From the NCBI GenBank assembly GCA_963973795.1, contig CAXBAF010000015.1:32136-96135 (forward strand): 64,000 nucleotides of DNA, given 5' to 3'. This stretch comes from UBA1926 sp002337215 (GTDB lineage: Bacteria > Planctomycetota > Phycisphaerae > Phycisphaerales > UBA1924). Positions 16,842-26,660 of this stretch are shown in pieces. The notes under the pieces are model-generated. The model was given only the letters and a program-made list of their open reading frames with translations. It was not told the origin of the DNA and made no database searches. Positions within the stretch are counted from its first letter, which is position 1; the number at the start of each line of letters is the position of its first letter. The translations under genes were made by a program, and so were the position numbers.

Positions 16842-18641
16842 CTACTGCGCCGTCGGCGATTCTGGCGAAACGATGCCGCCGTTCGCCGCCCACTGCACGC
16901 TCGCGATCGTCGTGTCGTCGTCGAGGGCGTCGCCACCCGCGTGCGCCAGCACCGCCCGCATCACCCGCTCAACATCGCCCCCGGGCGACGAACTCTCCGC
17001 GAGCAGACCCAGGACTCTGTCCATACCGAACATGTCCTCGGCCCGCGTTGTTCCCGTTGCGCTCTGCTCGATCACGCCGTCGCTGAAGACGACAAGCCGG
17101 TCGCCCTCGTTGAACGGGATCGTGCGCGCGGTGTAGGTCACACCCGGATCGATCGCGGCGGGGATCCCGCCCCGCGCCGTCTCACGCGTCGGCGTGCCCT
17201 CCCGCACGACGGTCCAGTGCCCGTGCCCCGCATCGACGTACGTCAGCGTCTGCGCGCCGCGGTCGAACAGCCCGACCCACAGCGAGATGAACCGGTCGGG
17301 GGGGGAGTGCTCGGCGAGGTACCTGTTCACCGCGTTCACCGCGATCTGCGGGTCCGCGTGCTGCTGGAGCAACGCGTGGAGGTGGCTCTGCCCGCTCGCC
17401 ATCAGGATGCCGGCCCCGATGCCCTCGCCAGTCACATCGCCCAGGAACACCGCGACGCGCTCGCCCGCCGATCGGCTGTCGCCGTCGGAGACCACGTCCG
17501 CGCCGACGTCGATGATGTCGAACATGTCTCCCGCGACGTACATACCGGGCCGCATCCGCAGGGCGTAGTCCATCCCCCCCACCGTGCCCTGCTCGGGGGG
17601 CAGGATGACCTGCTGCGCCTCGCGAGCCGCGCCGAGCTGCACCATCATCTCCGCCTGCCGGCTCTCGAGCTCGCGGCGCACGAGGTTCGACATCGCGAGC
17701 CCGCAGATCCGCGCGAGCGCGACGCAGAACCCCGTCGCGTCCTGCTGCACCGTCCGCTCGTGCCCGCGCGCGTCGAGATACAGATAGCTGTCGATCGTCT
17801 CGCCCACCATGATCGGCACGCACAGCGCCGAATGGATGCTCAGGTCCATCACGCTCTGCCCGTAGTCGGGCATGTCCCCCCCGACCGATTCGAGCAGCGC
17901 GGGCTTGCCGTCCGAGGCCTCGTTGAGCAGCGACGCGCTGACGTCGAAGTTCGACGACGCGAACGAGCCCGCGTCACGTGACAACGCCGCGATGACCTCG
18001 TAGCGATGATCCGAATCCGCGTTGCTCGCCGGCACAGTCCGCAGCAGCGCCCCGCGCGAATAGCCGGAACCCGTCAACGCGTTCTGCAGCGCCGACTCGC
18101 ACAGCCCCGACTCGTCGGGCGCGGCGTTGATCTGCGCGGCGTACTCGAACAGGAGATCGAGCCGGTTCTTCGCGAGCCGGCCGACCTCGTCGTCGGTGAC
18201 ACGCTGGACGACCTCGCCCTTGCCCGGCGTGCTGACGATCGTCGCGACCGCGGTCCCCGTGCCCGAATGTCCCATCGGTGCCCCGGTCCGGCGGGACGAG
18301 TCCGGCGCGGTCCCGAGCCGGACACGCAGCGTCCACGGACCGATGCGGATCAGGTCGCCCCCACGGATCGTCGTCGCCTCACCCGCCTCGAGTCTCACGC
18401 CGTTGAGAAGCGTCCCGTGCCGGCTGCCACGGTCGGTCAGCAGCCATCGCCCCGCCTTCTCGGCCAGCAGCGCGTGCTCCCGCGAGACCGCCCCGTCGAG
18501 CAGCACCAGGTCGTTGCTCATCGAGCGGCCGATCGTCGCCGATGAGCCGGGCTCGACGCGCAGCGGGTCCGCGTCCGGCCCTGCGATGGGGTCGAGCCGG
18601 ATCGGTTCCGGGGCGTAGATTGTTGTTGAATGGGTCCCCAT
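16842..18641 (-). CDS. FHA-GAF-SpoIIE (PP2C-type) phosphatase, copy 1
   Basis: 599 residues. An FHA phosphothreonine-binding domain (residues about 20-110) has the conserved ATIGRSMSND, SREHALL and GSRHGTLLNG elements. A GAF-like sensor region follows (about 160-330; ALCVPIMVGETIDSYLYLDA). The SpoIIE/PP2C catalytic domain (about 365-590) has metal-binding acidic residues in AGDMFDIIDVG, FLGDVTGEGIGAGILMA, YVDAGHGHW and VFSDGVIEQ. It is cytosolic, with no signal or membrane helix. Relatives dephosphorylate anti-anti-sigma factors or other phosphoproteins; the partner is not visible here. Its paralogue at 24696-26429 has the same domain order, and a Ser/Thr kinase that could create FHA ligands lies between them. 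The start is ATG 18639-18641. Confidence 0.92.
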   Translation of the reverse strand: MGTHSTTIYAPEPIRLDPIAGPDADPLRVEPGSSATIGRSMSNDLVLLDGAVSREHALLAEKAGRWLLTDRGSRHGTLLNGVRLEAGEATTIRGGDLIRIGPWTLRVRLGTAPDSSRRTGAPMGHSGTGTAVATIVSTPGKGEVVQRVTDDEVGRLAKNRLDLLFEYAAQINAAPDESGLCESALQNALTGSGYSRGALLRTVPASNADSDHRYEVIAALSRDAGSFASSNFDVSASLLNEASDGKPALLESVGGDMPDYGQSVMDLSIHSALCVPIMVGETIDSYLYLDARGHERTVQQDATGFCVALARICGLAMSNLVRRELESRQAEMMVQLGAAREAQQVILPPEQGTVGGMDYALRMRPGMYVAGDMFDIIDVGADVVSDGDSRSAGERVAVFLGDVTGEGIGAGILMASGQSHLHALLQQHADPQIAVNAVNRYLAEHSPPDRFISLWVGLFDRGAQTLTYVDAGHGHWTVVREGTPTRETARGGIPAAIDPGVTYTARTIPFNEGDRLVVFSDGVIEQSATGTTRAEDMFGMDRVLGLLAESSSPGGDVERVMRAVLAHAGGDALDDDTTIASVQWAANGGIVSPESPTAQ

Positions 18642-18680
18642 CTGGGGCGATCCTAGATCATCCGCGGGGTCGGCACGGGA

Positions 18681-20732
18681 TCAATCCCGACGACGACGCG
18701 CCGAGAGCAGCAGCCCGCCGCCGATCATCGCGAGCCCCGCCGGCGCAGGGAGGACGACAACGCCGACACCCGATACGTCGACAAACTGCTCGAAGAACAG
18801 GCCGCCCCCGAGCGCCCCCTCCACGGTGAGCAACGAGAACCCGTCACCCAGCAGCGAGTCCGAAGAGATGATCAGGAAGCGGTCCCCGAACGACGCGGTG
18901 AATCCATCGGCGAGCACGACAACGAGCTCGCCCGCCGACTCGCCGGCGGCGCCCGTGCCGAACATCGCGGAGAGCGCATCGATGCGTCCGAAGTCGTCGA
19001 TCGACGCGAGCGTGGTCGTCAGCGACGAGGACGGGTCGAACGAGATGCCATCGACGGTGAGCACCGACCCGAGCACCGCGTCTCCGCCGGCGCCCCCGGT
19101 CGCACCGAGCAGCAGATCGCCCTCGATCGCAACGATGTTGCCCGCCGATCGCAGGTCGAGGTCCCGCCCCTCGGCGAGCTCGAACGATCCGGTGGCACGG
19201 ACCTCGCGGAGCCGAGTCAGTCCGTCGAGGGTCGCAGCGCCGTCGCGGAAAAGAATCCGGCCGTCGAGCCCCACGACGAGCCGGCCCTCGACGACCTCGA
19301 CCACGCTGTTGTCGGCGACCAGATCACCACCGACGCGGAGATCCGCGTTTCCGAAGACGCCCGCGACGAACGCGCTCAGATCGCCGCGCACATCCGCCGC
19401 CGACCCGCGCCCGATGTCGAGCGTGCCTTCGAGATCGAGATCGCTCACGGTGGTGAACGCCGCGCCCTCACGGAGCGCGAACACGCCCGCCTCGCCCACC
19501 CGGCTCAGCCCCGCGAGCAGGTCGCCCCCGCTCCCGTCGCTGATCGTCCCGGTGCCCTCGAGCGTCAGCCCCGCCTCCAGGTTCGCGACCGAGTCTCCCT
19601 GCATCAGTCCCAGCTCGCCCCCGACGACAAATGAGCCGCCCGTGAGCGTGCCGCCGCCCAGGTTCATCAGCTGGTTGGTCACCATGAACTCGGAACCAGC
19701 ACCGACCTCGAGTTCGCCCTGCACGTCGAGCATAACCGACGCATCGGTCGCGAAGTCCCGCCCGCTCTTGACGCGGAACGCGCCGCGGTCGGTGATGCGC
19801 TCAAGCGCGCCGATCGCGTCGAAGGTGCTCCCCGCGCCGTCGAGCTCCACCGCGACATCGATCGCGGTGATCTGTGCCCCAAGTGTGTCCACCGTCCCGC
19901 TGTCGCCGATGAACCAGTCGCCGCCCCGCAGGCTTGTACCGCTCAGCGTGCCGTTCAGGTCCGACCGCAGCGTCCCGGACTCCACACGGATCGAGCCGTC
20001 ACGCGTGTTCTGGAACCGCGAGCCGTTGACCTCGAACGCGTCACCCCCGCCGTCGAGCGCGACGCGCAGCTCGCCGCGGTTGACAAATTGATTGCCGCTC
20101 CCGATCCCCTGGATCGTCCGCGACCCCGCGCCGAGCAGCGCGAGCGATCCCCCCGCTTCGATCACGATCTCGCTGCCGATCGAGTCGTTCTCGAGGTTGA
20201 ACGCCCCGACTCCCGACCAGACGCCGTCGCCGGTCAGGAAGACGCACGTGTCGCACAGATCGATGTCGTCGCCCGTGAACTCGGTCACCCCGCCCATGTT
20301 GAACGAGCCAAGCCCGTTGACAGTCGCCCCGCCCGAGAACCGGGTGAGCCCGCCGGTCGTGATCGAAGACGCCTGATTGCCGACAAAGCTCGCGCCGGTG
20401 AAATCGTTCTGCCCGTTGGTCACCAGACGCGTGCCGGGCGACACCAGCGAGAGCGATGCGCCCGAACCGGTCAGCGCGAGCCCGGAGACCGTCGCGTCGA
20501 AGTCGAGATCGACCGTGTACGCGCCCGCGAGATCGATCGACACGCGAACGTTCTCGGCCCCGGGCCCACCCGGCACCTGCGCACTCGACCAGTTGGCGGC
20601 GTCCGCCCAGCGTCCGGAGACGGGCGCAATCCAGAACACATCTTCCTGCGCGCACGCAGCCGACACCGCAAGACCATGCAAAGCAAGCAAAGCCAAGGGT
20701 CGCACAGACACAAGATATCGGACGCTTCTCAC
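18681..20732 (-). CDS. Secreted autotransporter-repeat-like protein with PEP-CTERM-like tail
   Basis: 683 residues starting at GTG 20732; GAGGGAG lies 8 nt upstream and the signal peptide (LALLALHGLAVSAACAQ) follows, which supports this start. The body opens FWIAPVSGRWADAANWSS, typical of planctomycete beta-helical surface proteins, and continues as irregular Gly/Ser/Asp-rich beta repeats (SLALLGAGSRTIQGIGSG; GDLRVGGDLVADNSVVEVVE). The C-terminus is VVVLPAPAGLAMIGGGLLL then SARRRRD: a Pro-containing motif, a hydrophobic helix and an Arg cluster, which is the layout of PEP-CTERM sorting signals processed by exosortase. It is probably displayed on or released from the cell surface. It lies downstream of the kinase gene on the same strand, 148 bp away. 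Confidence 0.8.
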   Translation of the reverse strand: MRSVRYLVSVRPLALLALHGLAVSAACAQEDVFWIAPVSGRWADAANWSSAQVPGGPGAENVRVSIDLAGAYTVDLDFDATVSGLALTGSGASLSLVSPGTRLVTNGQNDFTGASFVGNQASSITTGGLTRFSGGATVNGLGSFNMGGVTEFTGDDIDLCDTCVFLTGDGVWSGVGAFNLENDSIGSEIVIEAGGSLALLGAGSRTIQGIGSGNQFVNRGELRVALDGGGDAFEVNGSRFQNTRDGSIRVESGTLRSDLNGTLSGTSLRGGDWFIGDSGTVDTLGAQITAIDVAVELDGAGSTFDAIGALERITDRGAFRVKSGRDFATDASVMLDVQGELEVGAGSEFMVTNQLMNLGGGTLTGGSFVVGGELGLMQGDSVANLEAGLTLEGTGTISDGSGGDLLAGLSRVGEAGVFALREGAAFTTVSDLDLEGTLDIGRGSAADVRGDLSAFVAGVFGNADLRVGGDLVADNSVVEVVEGRLVVGLDGRILFRDGAATLDGLTRLREVRATGSFELAEGRDLDLRSAGNIVAIEGDLLLGATGGAGGDAVLGSVLTVDGISFDPSSSLTTTLASIDDFGRIDALSAMFGTGAAGESAGELVVVLADGFTASFGDRFLIISSDSLLGDGFSLLTVEGALGGGLFFEQFVDVSGVGVVVLPAPAGLAMIGGGLLLSARRRRD

Positions 20733-20880
20733 GGTCTGTCTCCCTCTCTGAACTCCGGCACTAAGGTACCCCCGGGCGGGGCAAAATCCAACGGTTACCG
20801 ATCAACTTCCGTCACCCGCGTGCGGGTCGCGCTGCCCTGTTACTGATTCTCATCGCCGGACAACAGGCCCGCCGGTGAGC

Positions 20881-23691
20881 TCAGTCGTCGCCCCGGGCCG
20901 ACTCCGCCGCATCCCGGACGCGTTCGATCGCCCGGGCGACTTCGTTGCGTTCTCGGTCCATCGGGACCCCGGAGGCCGCGAGCGCCGCGAAGATCTCGCC
21001 CGCCTCGGCGAACACGCGTTCCGCCGATTCGTTGAGCGCGACCGCTTCCGCGCCCTCGACCGTGCGTGCGCGGAGCTCGTCGATCTGGGCCCGCTTGATC
21101 AACGCGATCGCGAGATCCCGCCGGTGGCGCGTCGTCGAATCGGTCGCGACGATCCCGCGCCGCTGCGCGATCAGTTCGTCGTAGAGCAGTTCCGCCTCGT
21201 CGAACCGACCCTCGACCCGCAGCGCGTTGCCGACCTTGTTCATCGTGATGCCCAGCAGCCGCTGCGCATCGAGATCGGTCTCGTCACCCGCGAGCACCTG
21301 GGCGAGCCCGAGCGCTTCCTGGGCCGTCGCGAACGCCTCGTCGTCGGCCAGGCCGGGGTCCTCGCCACGCGCACGTTCGATCCGGCCCAAGGTCTCCCAC
21401 GCAAGCGATTCCTGCATCAGCGCCGCGATCATGCCGCGCAGCGCCTTGCGCGCCGACACGTCGCGCGATCGGAGATCCGCGTACGCACCAACAGACGCCT
21501 CCGCGAGCGTGAGGCCCTCGCGGGCGATCTCGCCCGCGTCATCAAGACCCGGCGCATCGCCGTCATCCGCACCGGCTTCAACGCCCCGCAGCGCCCACCG
21601 CGCCATTTCTGTTGTCGACCTCGACCGCCGGGCAAGCAGGTCCGCGAACACGAACCGTGCCGCGTCGTCGCCGCCGACCTCCGCCGCCGCGGCGTCGAGC
21701 CGGTCGAGCGCCGTGCGGAACCATTCGATCGCGAGGTCCGGCGTGTCGGCCGCACGGCCCAGCCGGTGCGTGAGATCGCCCAGCAGCGTGTGCAGCGAGA
21801 TGCGCACCGCCGCGAGTTCGTCCTCATCAGCCCCGAGCTGCTCGGCCCGCGCTGCCGCCTCCAAACCGCGCTCACCGTGCGCGATCGCGTCCTCGAACCG
21901 GCCGTCCGCCTGCTTCACCCGCGCCCGCTGCTCGGCGCCCGCCGCGATCCCCAGCCACAGCCGAGGATCGTCCGGGATCACTTCGACAAGATCATCGCGG
22001 ATCCGCTCGGCCTCGGCGACACTCATCGCCGCGGCCTGCGAATCACCCGCGTTCGAGTCGGCAAAGCCCGCCTGCAGGCTCGACAGCCGGTCGTGCGCCG
22101 ACGCGATATCAAGCAGCAGATCGGGATCTGGATCCGACTCCGCCGCCGCCTGCACCCGCAGCGTTTCGAGATACTTCGCGGCGCGCTCAACGAGCAACGC
22201 TCGCGCCGCGCCCGCGCCGCGGAGATCCGCGATTTCGTCGTGGAAATCGAAGAGGAACGCCCGGCTCAGATCCTGGACCGCCAGGAAGTTCGCCTGCGCG
22301 CGCTCGCGGGCGACCTCCGCCTGCTGCCTCGCGAGGCTCTCGGCCTCCGCCCGGCTCACCGCGTCGATCCGCAACGCCTCGTTCTCGGTGTACTTTGCCG
22401 CGAGCGCCACGCTGAAGGCCGTCCCCATGAGCAGCAGCGCCGCGACAAACCCCGCGCTCACGCGGTGCCGGCGCAACGCCTTGGTCATCACGTACCACGT
22501 GCTGTCGCGCTTCGCCTCGATCGCCTCGCCGTCGAGGTACCGGCGGATGTCCCTGGCAAGATCCGCCGCGGACTGATACCGACGCTCGGGCTCCTTGCTG
22601 ATCGCCTTGAGCACGATCGTCTCGACCTCGTCGTTGATCCCGCGATCGAAGAGGCTGGGCCTTTTCGGCTCCGCGGTCACGATGTTGTTCATCACCTGCC
22701 GGGCCGTCCCCACCACCGTGTAGGGGAACTTCCCGCCCGTCACCATCTGGTACAGGATCACGCCCAGGCTGTAGACGTCCGAGCGGGTGTCGATCGTCCG
22801 GTTCGAGCCCTCCGCCTGCTCGGGGCTCGACCACGGCATCGACCCGACAAACTGACCCGTCGCGGTCATCGCGGGATGGTTCGCCTTCTGGTCCTCGGCG
22901 AGCATCTTGGCGAGCCCGAAATCCACAACGATCGGCTCGCCCCGCTTGTCGAGGCGGATGTTCGCGGGCTTCAGGTCTCGGTGGATGATGCCCGCGATGT
23001 GCGCGGCGCTCACGCCCTCGCAGATCTTGGCGAACATCGCGAGCCGCTCGTTGAGCACGCGCCCGCCCAGCGCGGATGTCCGCGACGCGACGCGCGAGAC
23101 GCCGTCCTCGGGCCCCCCGGGGCGCGCCCCGACCTCACCCCGGATGCGCTCGGCCTCGCGCCGCCACTCGCGGATGAGCCAATCGAGAGGCTGGCCCCCG
23201 ATGTGGTCCATCACGTAATAGACCGATCCGTCCTCGGTCACCCCGCTGTCGTGCACGCGCACGATGCCCGGGTGCTCGAGCTTCCCGAGCACCTGGATCT
23301 CGAGGTCGAACCGCGCGCGCCCCGTGCTCCCGATCGCACCCCCGCCGTGCATGAGCTTGATCGCGACCGTCCGCCCCGTCGAGGGCTGCTCGGCCTTGTA
23401 GACCACGCCCTGCCCGCCCCGGTGGATCTCCCCTTTGAGGATGTACCCCGGGAAGTGGTTGATCGGGAGATCAGTCGCCGACCCCGAAACGAGGCCGGAA
23501 GGCATCGCGACCGTCGCGTCGTCGGCTTGGCGGAACGCGTCGAGGATCAGATCCCGATCGGCAGCCGCGCCGGCCGCAGACGATCCACGCCGGGGGGCGA
23601 TCCCCGAATCCGGCTCGCCCCCCAGCGGGAAAATGCTTGTTTCGTTGTCCCGTCGCGGCACAGGCCCGCCTCCGTGTGTCCCGGGGGTCAT
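20881..23691 (-). CDS. Membrane Ser/Thr protein kinase with TPR-like extracytoplasmic region
   Basis: About 936 residues from ATG 23691 (a TTG at 23709 would add 6). A disordered N-terminus is followed by a Hanks-type kinase domain (residues about 80-400): Gly loop GEIHRGGQGVVYKAE, lysine in VAIKLM, catalytic loop HRDLKPANI, DFGLAKML, and SSPEQAEGS in the activation segment. A charged, Arg-rich insert of about 45 residues (REWRREAERIRGE...) sits between kinase subdomains V and VI. A single helix near residue 430 (VSAGFVAALLLMGTAFSVAL) is followed by a long alpha-helical region with TPR-like pairs. The same-strand upstream neighbour is a sigma factor, a pairing recurrent in planctomycetes, which suggests that the kinase regulates or is regulated by that sigma factor (inference). 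Confidence 0.92.
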   Translation of the reverse strand: MTPGTHGGGPVPRRDNETSIFPLGGEPDSGIAPRRGSSAAGAAADRDLILDAFRQADDATVAMPSGLVSGSATDLPINHFPGYILKGEIHRGGQGVVYKAEQPSTGRTVAIKLMHGGGAIGSTGRARFDLEIQVLGKLEHPGIVRVHDSGVTEDGSVYYVMDHIGGQPLDWLIREWRREAERIRGEVGARPGGPEDGVSRVASRTSALGGRVLNERLAMFAKICEGVSAAHIAGIIHRDLKPANIRLDKRGEPIVVDFGLAKMLAEDQKANHPAMTATGQFVGSMPWSSPEQAEGSNRTIDTRSDVYSLGVILYQMVTGGKFPYTVVGTARQVMNNIVTAEPKRPSLFDRGINDEVETIVLKAISKEPERRYQSAADLARDIRRYLDGEAIEAKRDSTWYVMTKALRRHRVSAGFVAALLLMGTAFSVALAAKYTENEALRIDAVSRAEAESLARQQAEVARERAQANFLAVQDLSRAFLFDFHDEIADLRGAGAARALLVERAAKYLETLRVQAAAESDPDPDLLLDIASAHDRLSSLQAGFADSNAGDSQAAAMSVAEAERIRDDLVEVIPDDPRLWLGIAAGAEQRARVKQADGRFEDAIAHGERGLEAAARAEQLGADEDELAAVRISLHTLLGDLTHRLGRAADTPDLAIEWFRTALDRLDAAAAEVGGDDAARFVFADLLARRSRSTTEMARWALRGVEAGADDGDAPGLDDAGEIAREGLTLAEASVGAYADLRSRDVSARKALRGMIAALMQESLAWETLGRIERARGEDPGLADDEAFATAQEALGLAQVLAGDETDLDAQRLLGITMNKVGNALRVEGRFDEAELLYDELIAQRRGIVATDSTTRHRRDLAIALIKRAQIDELRARTVEGAEAVALNESAERVFAEAGEIFAALAASGVPMDRERNEVARAIERVRDAAESARGDD

Positions 23692-23913
23692 GCCCCGGAA
23701 CCGATCCAAACGTGCCCGCCCGACTCAATGAAGGCGACAAGCGAGAGCCGAGACCGGCCGAGAACACGCCCGACGCTCCCGGAGGGCACCGAAACACACG
23801 AGCCCGGCACGCCCCAACTCGTGCCTGGGCCCGGACTACTCTGAACGCACCCGGCGTCGGCGGGTCACGCCGACCCACCGCGACCCCACCAGAATTTCTC
23901 GGCCCTGCCGTTC

Positions 23914-24555
23914 TCAGCCCACCGAGAAAAACTTTGACTCGCTCGGCAACAGGTCCCGTAAACGGTCGTGCGCGCGCGCTCGGAGCATGTAGATCGCCCC
24001 TTCGCTACGCCCCAACTCCTGCGCGAGCTCCGCCGCCGACCGCCCCTGGAGGTCGTACAGCTTGATCACCGTCGCGTAATCCGCTGGGAGCCGATCGAGC
24101 ACCGCCGAGAGCGCGGTCTTGATCTCCTCACCCGCCGCGGCCTTGCTGGGCGAGTTCACCGTCACCCCGATCAGGTCGATGAGCGATTGCATCGCCTCGC
24201 CTCCGCTGCCCACCCTGCCCGCGGTCTCGACCCGGTTGCGGGGGTTCGGCCGCTTGTCGGCTTCGATCATCCGCACCGCGTCGATCAGGTTGTTCTCCGC
24301 GAGCCGGCTCATCCACGACAGAAACCCGTTCGCGTCCCCGTTCACGAACGTCTCGAACCGGGTCACCACCTCGAGGTAGGTCACCTGCATGACGTCGTCT
24401 TCATCGAGGAAGGGCCGAAGGTATCCCGTGATCTTGGGCGCGATGCGGCCCCGGACCCTCGGCGCGCACACCTCAAGCAGCGCGAGGAGCGAGCCGCGGT
24501 CGCCGCCCTGAGCCTGTGTGAGCAACGTGTCAAGATCCTGTTCGCCGGCGTCCAT
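23914..24555 (-). CDS. RNA polymerase sigma factor, ECF type
   Basis: 213 residues from ATG 24555. Region 2 is present (LRPFLDEDDVMQVTYLEVV; SWMSRLAENNLIDAVRM) and so is the region 4 helix-turn-helix (LPADYATVIKLYDLQGRS; AAELAQELGRSEGAIYMLRA). The segment between them is Arg/Gly-rich. No anti-sigma gene adjoins it; instead a membrane Ser/Thr kinase follows 222 bp downstream on the same strand, as in the kinase-associated ECF groups of planctomycetes. It is divergent from the second FHA-SpoIIE phosphatase, with 140 bp between the two starts. The frame is open upstream to 24747, but that part has no sigma-like sequence. Confidence 0.9.
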   Translation of the reverse strand: MDAGEQDLDTLLTQAQGGDRGSLLALLEVCAPRVRGRIAPKITGYLRPFLDEDDVMQVTYLEVVTRFETFVNGDANGFLSWMSRLAENNLIDAVRMIEADKRPNPRNRVETAGRVGSGGEAMQSLIDLIGVTVNSPSKAAAGEEIKTALSAVLDRLPADYATVIKLYDLQGRSAAELAQELGRSEGAIYMLRARAHDRLRDLLPSESKFFSVG

Positions 24556-24695
24556 CGCCGCAAGTCTATCGCCCGCCCCCGTCCCCCGAAAGCCCCCCGA
24601 AAGCTCCGTCGCGAAACCGGGCTCTGAAACCCCGATTCGGCTACGCTGAGCGCGACCCCGTCCAGTGAGCACAGATCCATGGCAAGCCGACCCGA

Positions 24696-26429
24696 ATGAA
24701 CCAACCCGACTCCAACCCGAACCCCGACCCGGCGGCCACGCCGGCAACCAGGCGGGGGGACGCCGTCCCCGAACCCAAGCTGCGCACGCTCCGCCTCGAG
24801 GCGATCGCGGGGCCCGCCCTCGACCCGATCACGCTCATGCCGGGCAACCCCGCGGTGCTGGGGCGGTCATCCAACGTCGATCACCAGCTCTCCGACAAGA
24901 CCATCTCGAGGCGGCACTGCCGGATCATGCGCCGCGGCATCAACTGGCTGCTCACCGATCTCGAGAGCCGGCACGGGACCTATCTCAACGGCATCAAACT
25001 CGCCGCCGAGCAGCCCGCGCCGCTCCATGATGGTGACCTCATCCGCGTCGGCCCCTGGACACTCCGCGTCATCGACGACGCCGACCGGAGCACGAGCCTC
25101 CCCACCACCAACGACCTCGCGACCACGAGCCACCGCGTGCAGCGGGTCCCCGTCCGCGAGCTCCGCTCGGTCGCCCAGCAGAGGCTCGACCTGCTCATCG
25201 AGTGCGCCGCGGGGATCAACGCCGCGAGCAGCGAGCGTGAGCTCGGCGAGCGCGCGCTCGCGGCCGTCACCCAGGGCACGGGCTTCCGCCGCGCCGCGTT
25301 CATCCGCCAGGTCAGCACGTCGGGCGACGTCCAGGTCCTCGCCGCGGTCACCCCCGAATCGACGGCCGACATCGAGGCGGGCGACACTCCCTTCATGGAC
25401 CCCGCCAAGGGGTTCAGTTTCTCGCGCTCGCTGATCAGCGCCGCCAGCAACGGCGAGATCGTGCGCATGACCAACGACAGCAACGCCAACTACGGCGAAA
25501 GCATCATCCGCCTGGGCATCAGCAGCGCCCTGTGCGCCCCCATCTCGCTGGGCACCAGCGTCGAGGCGTACATCTACCTCGACGCCCGCGATTCGGGGGA
25601 TGCCGTCGCCCAGGACGCCGCCGCATTCTGTCAGGCCGTCAGCCGGATGTGCGGGCTCGCCCTCGCCAACCTCAAGCGCATCGATCTCGAGAAACACAGC
25701 GCCCGGATGCTCGACGAGATCCGCGCCGCGCGCGAGGCGCAGATCCGTCTGATGCCCGAGCCCACGGGCGTCATCGGACCGTTCGAGTACGCGATGATCA
25801 ACACGCCGGGCAGCACCGTCGCGGGCGACCTCTTCGACGTCGTCCCGCTCACCGACACCCGCCTCGCCTTCTTCCTGGGCGATGTGATGGGCAAGGGCTC
25901 GGGCGCCGCGATCCTCATGGCAACGATCCAGGCCGGCCTACGCGCCTCGCTCATGCACGGCGACGCGCCCCACGAGGCGATCACCCACGCCAACATCTCC
26001 GCGTGCGCACGCAGCGGCGACGGCGAATTCATCTCGCTGTTCCTGGGCGTCATCGACACCGAGACCGGCACGCTCGAGTTCGTCGACGCGGGGCACGGCC
26101 ACTGGATGATCGCGAGCGAAGACGGCGCACGACGCATCGAGTGCGAGGGGGGCCACCTGCTCGGGATCGAGCCGGCCGCCACCTACACCACAGAAACGTG
26201 TCCGCTCCCGGTTGGCGCCCGCGTCCTTGCTTACAGCGATGGGCTCATCGAGCAGCCCAACCCCGGGGGCGAGCAGTTCGGCCACGATCGAGCCGAGGCG
26301 GTGCTCGCGAAAACCACAACGCCCGGGGAGGACGTCTCGGCCCTCGCCGCCGCCCTCAGCGAGCACGCCGGCACCCAGCGCTACGCCGACGACCTGACGA
26401 TCGCGAGCGTCGCCGTTCACGACCGATAA
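24696..26429 (+). CDS. FHA-GAF-SpoIIE (PP2C-type) phosphatase, copy 2
   Basis: 577 residues with the same domain order as the protein at 16842-18641. The FHA domain carries AVLGRSSNVDHQLS, ISRRHCRIM and SRHGTYLNGIKL. A GAF-like region follows (ALCAPISLGTSVEAYIYLDA). The SpoIIE phosphatase domain has VAGDLFDVVPL, FLGDVMGKGSGAAILMATIQ, FVDAGHGHWMI and AYSDGLIEQPN, so the metal-binding Asp residues are intact. The N-terminal 25 residues are Pro/Asn-rich and probably disordered. The two copies are clearly paralogous but diverged, which fits an old duplication around the kinase/sigma pair. It is divergent from the sigma gene, so a shared regulatory region at 24556-24695 is possible. Confidence 0.92.
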   Translation: MNQPDSNPNPDPAATPATRRGDAVPEPKLRTLRLEAIAGPALDPITLMPGNPAVLGRSSNVDHQLSDKTISRRHCRIMRRGINWLLTDLESRHGTYLNGIKLAAEQPAPLHDGDLIRVGPWTLRVIDDADRSTSLPTTNDLATTSHRVQRVPVRELRSVAQQRLDLLIECAAGINAASSERELGERALAAVTQGTGFRRAAFIRQVSTSGDVQVLAAVTPESTADIEAGDTPFMDPAKGFSFSRSLISAASNGEIVRMTNDSNANYGESIIRLGISSALCAPISLGTSVEAYIYLDARDSGDAVAQDAAAFCQAVSRMCGLALANLKRIDLEKHSARMLDEIRAAREAQIRLMPEPTGVIGPFEYAMINTPGSTVAGDLFDVVPLTDTRLAFFLGDVMGKGSGAAILMATIQAGLRASLMHGDAPHEAITHANISACARSGDGEFISLFLGVIDTETGTLEFVDAGHGHWMIASEDGARRIECEGGHLLGIEPAATYTTETCPLPVGARVLAYSDGLIEQPNPGGEQFGHDRAEAVLAKTTTPGEDVSALAAALSEHAGTQRYADDLTIASVAVHDR

Positions 26430-26469
26430 CAACCGACAATCGCATTCCAGGTCCCTCGAAAGAACTGAT

Positions 26470-26525
26470 GGCATGCCACCCGAGCGTGCCGGCTCCGAAG
26501 AGCCGGCGGACCAACACTCGGAATG
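26470..26525. repeat. Intergenic palindromic element
   Basis: This 56-bp stretch holds the perfect hairpin GCCGGCTC-CGAA-GAGCCGGC at 26488-26507, preceded by GGCATGCC and followed by GGACCAAC. The closing ACCAAC is shared with the short palindrome inside polA (10691-10716), so both may belong to one family of mobile palindromes. It lies between the phosphatase stop and the first metalloprotease, and there is no T-run to make it a standard terminator. Confidence 0.5.
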
Positions 26526-26660
26526 CTTGCGTCCCGCATCACTTTCGACGATATTGATGTATCACGACCCGGGTTTCCGTGCCGGGTGGGTCCGCTCGTG
26601 GGGATGAACGGCTCCGTTTGTTTGTGTCTGCTGCCGAATCCTGGCAGAGGGGATGATTGC

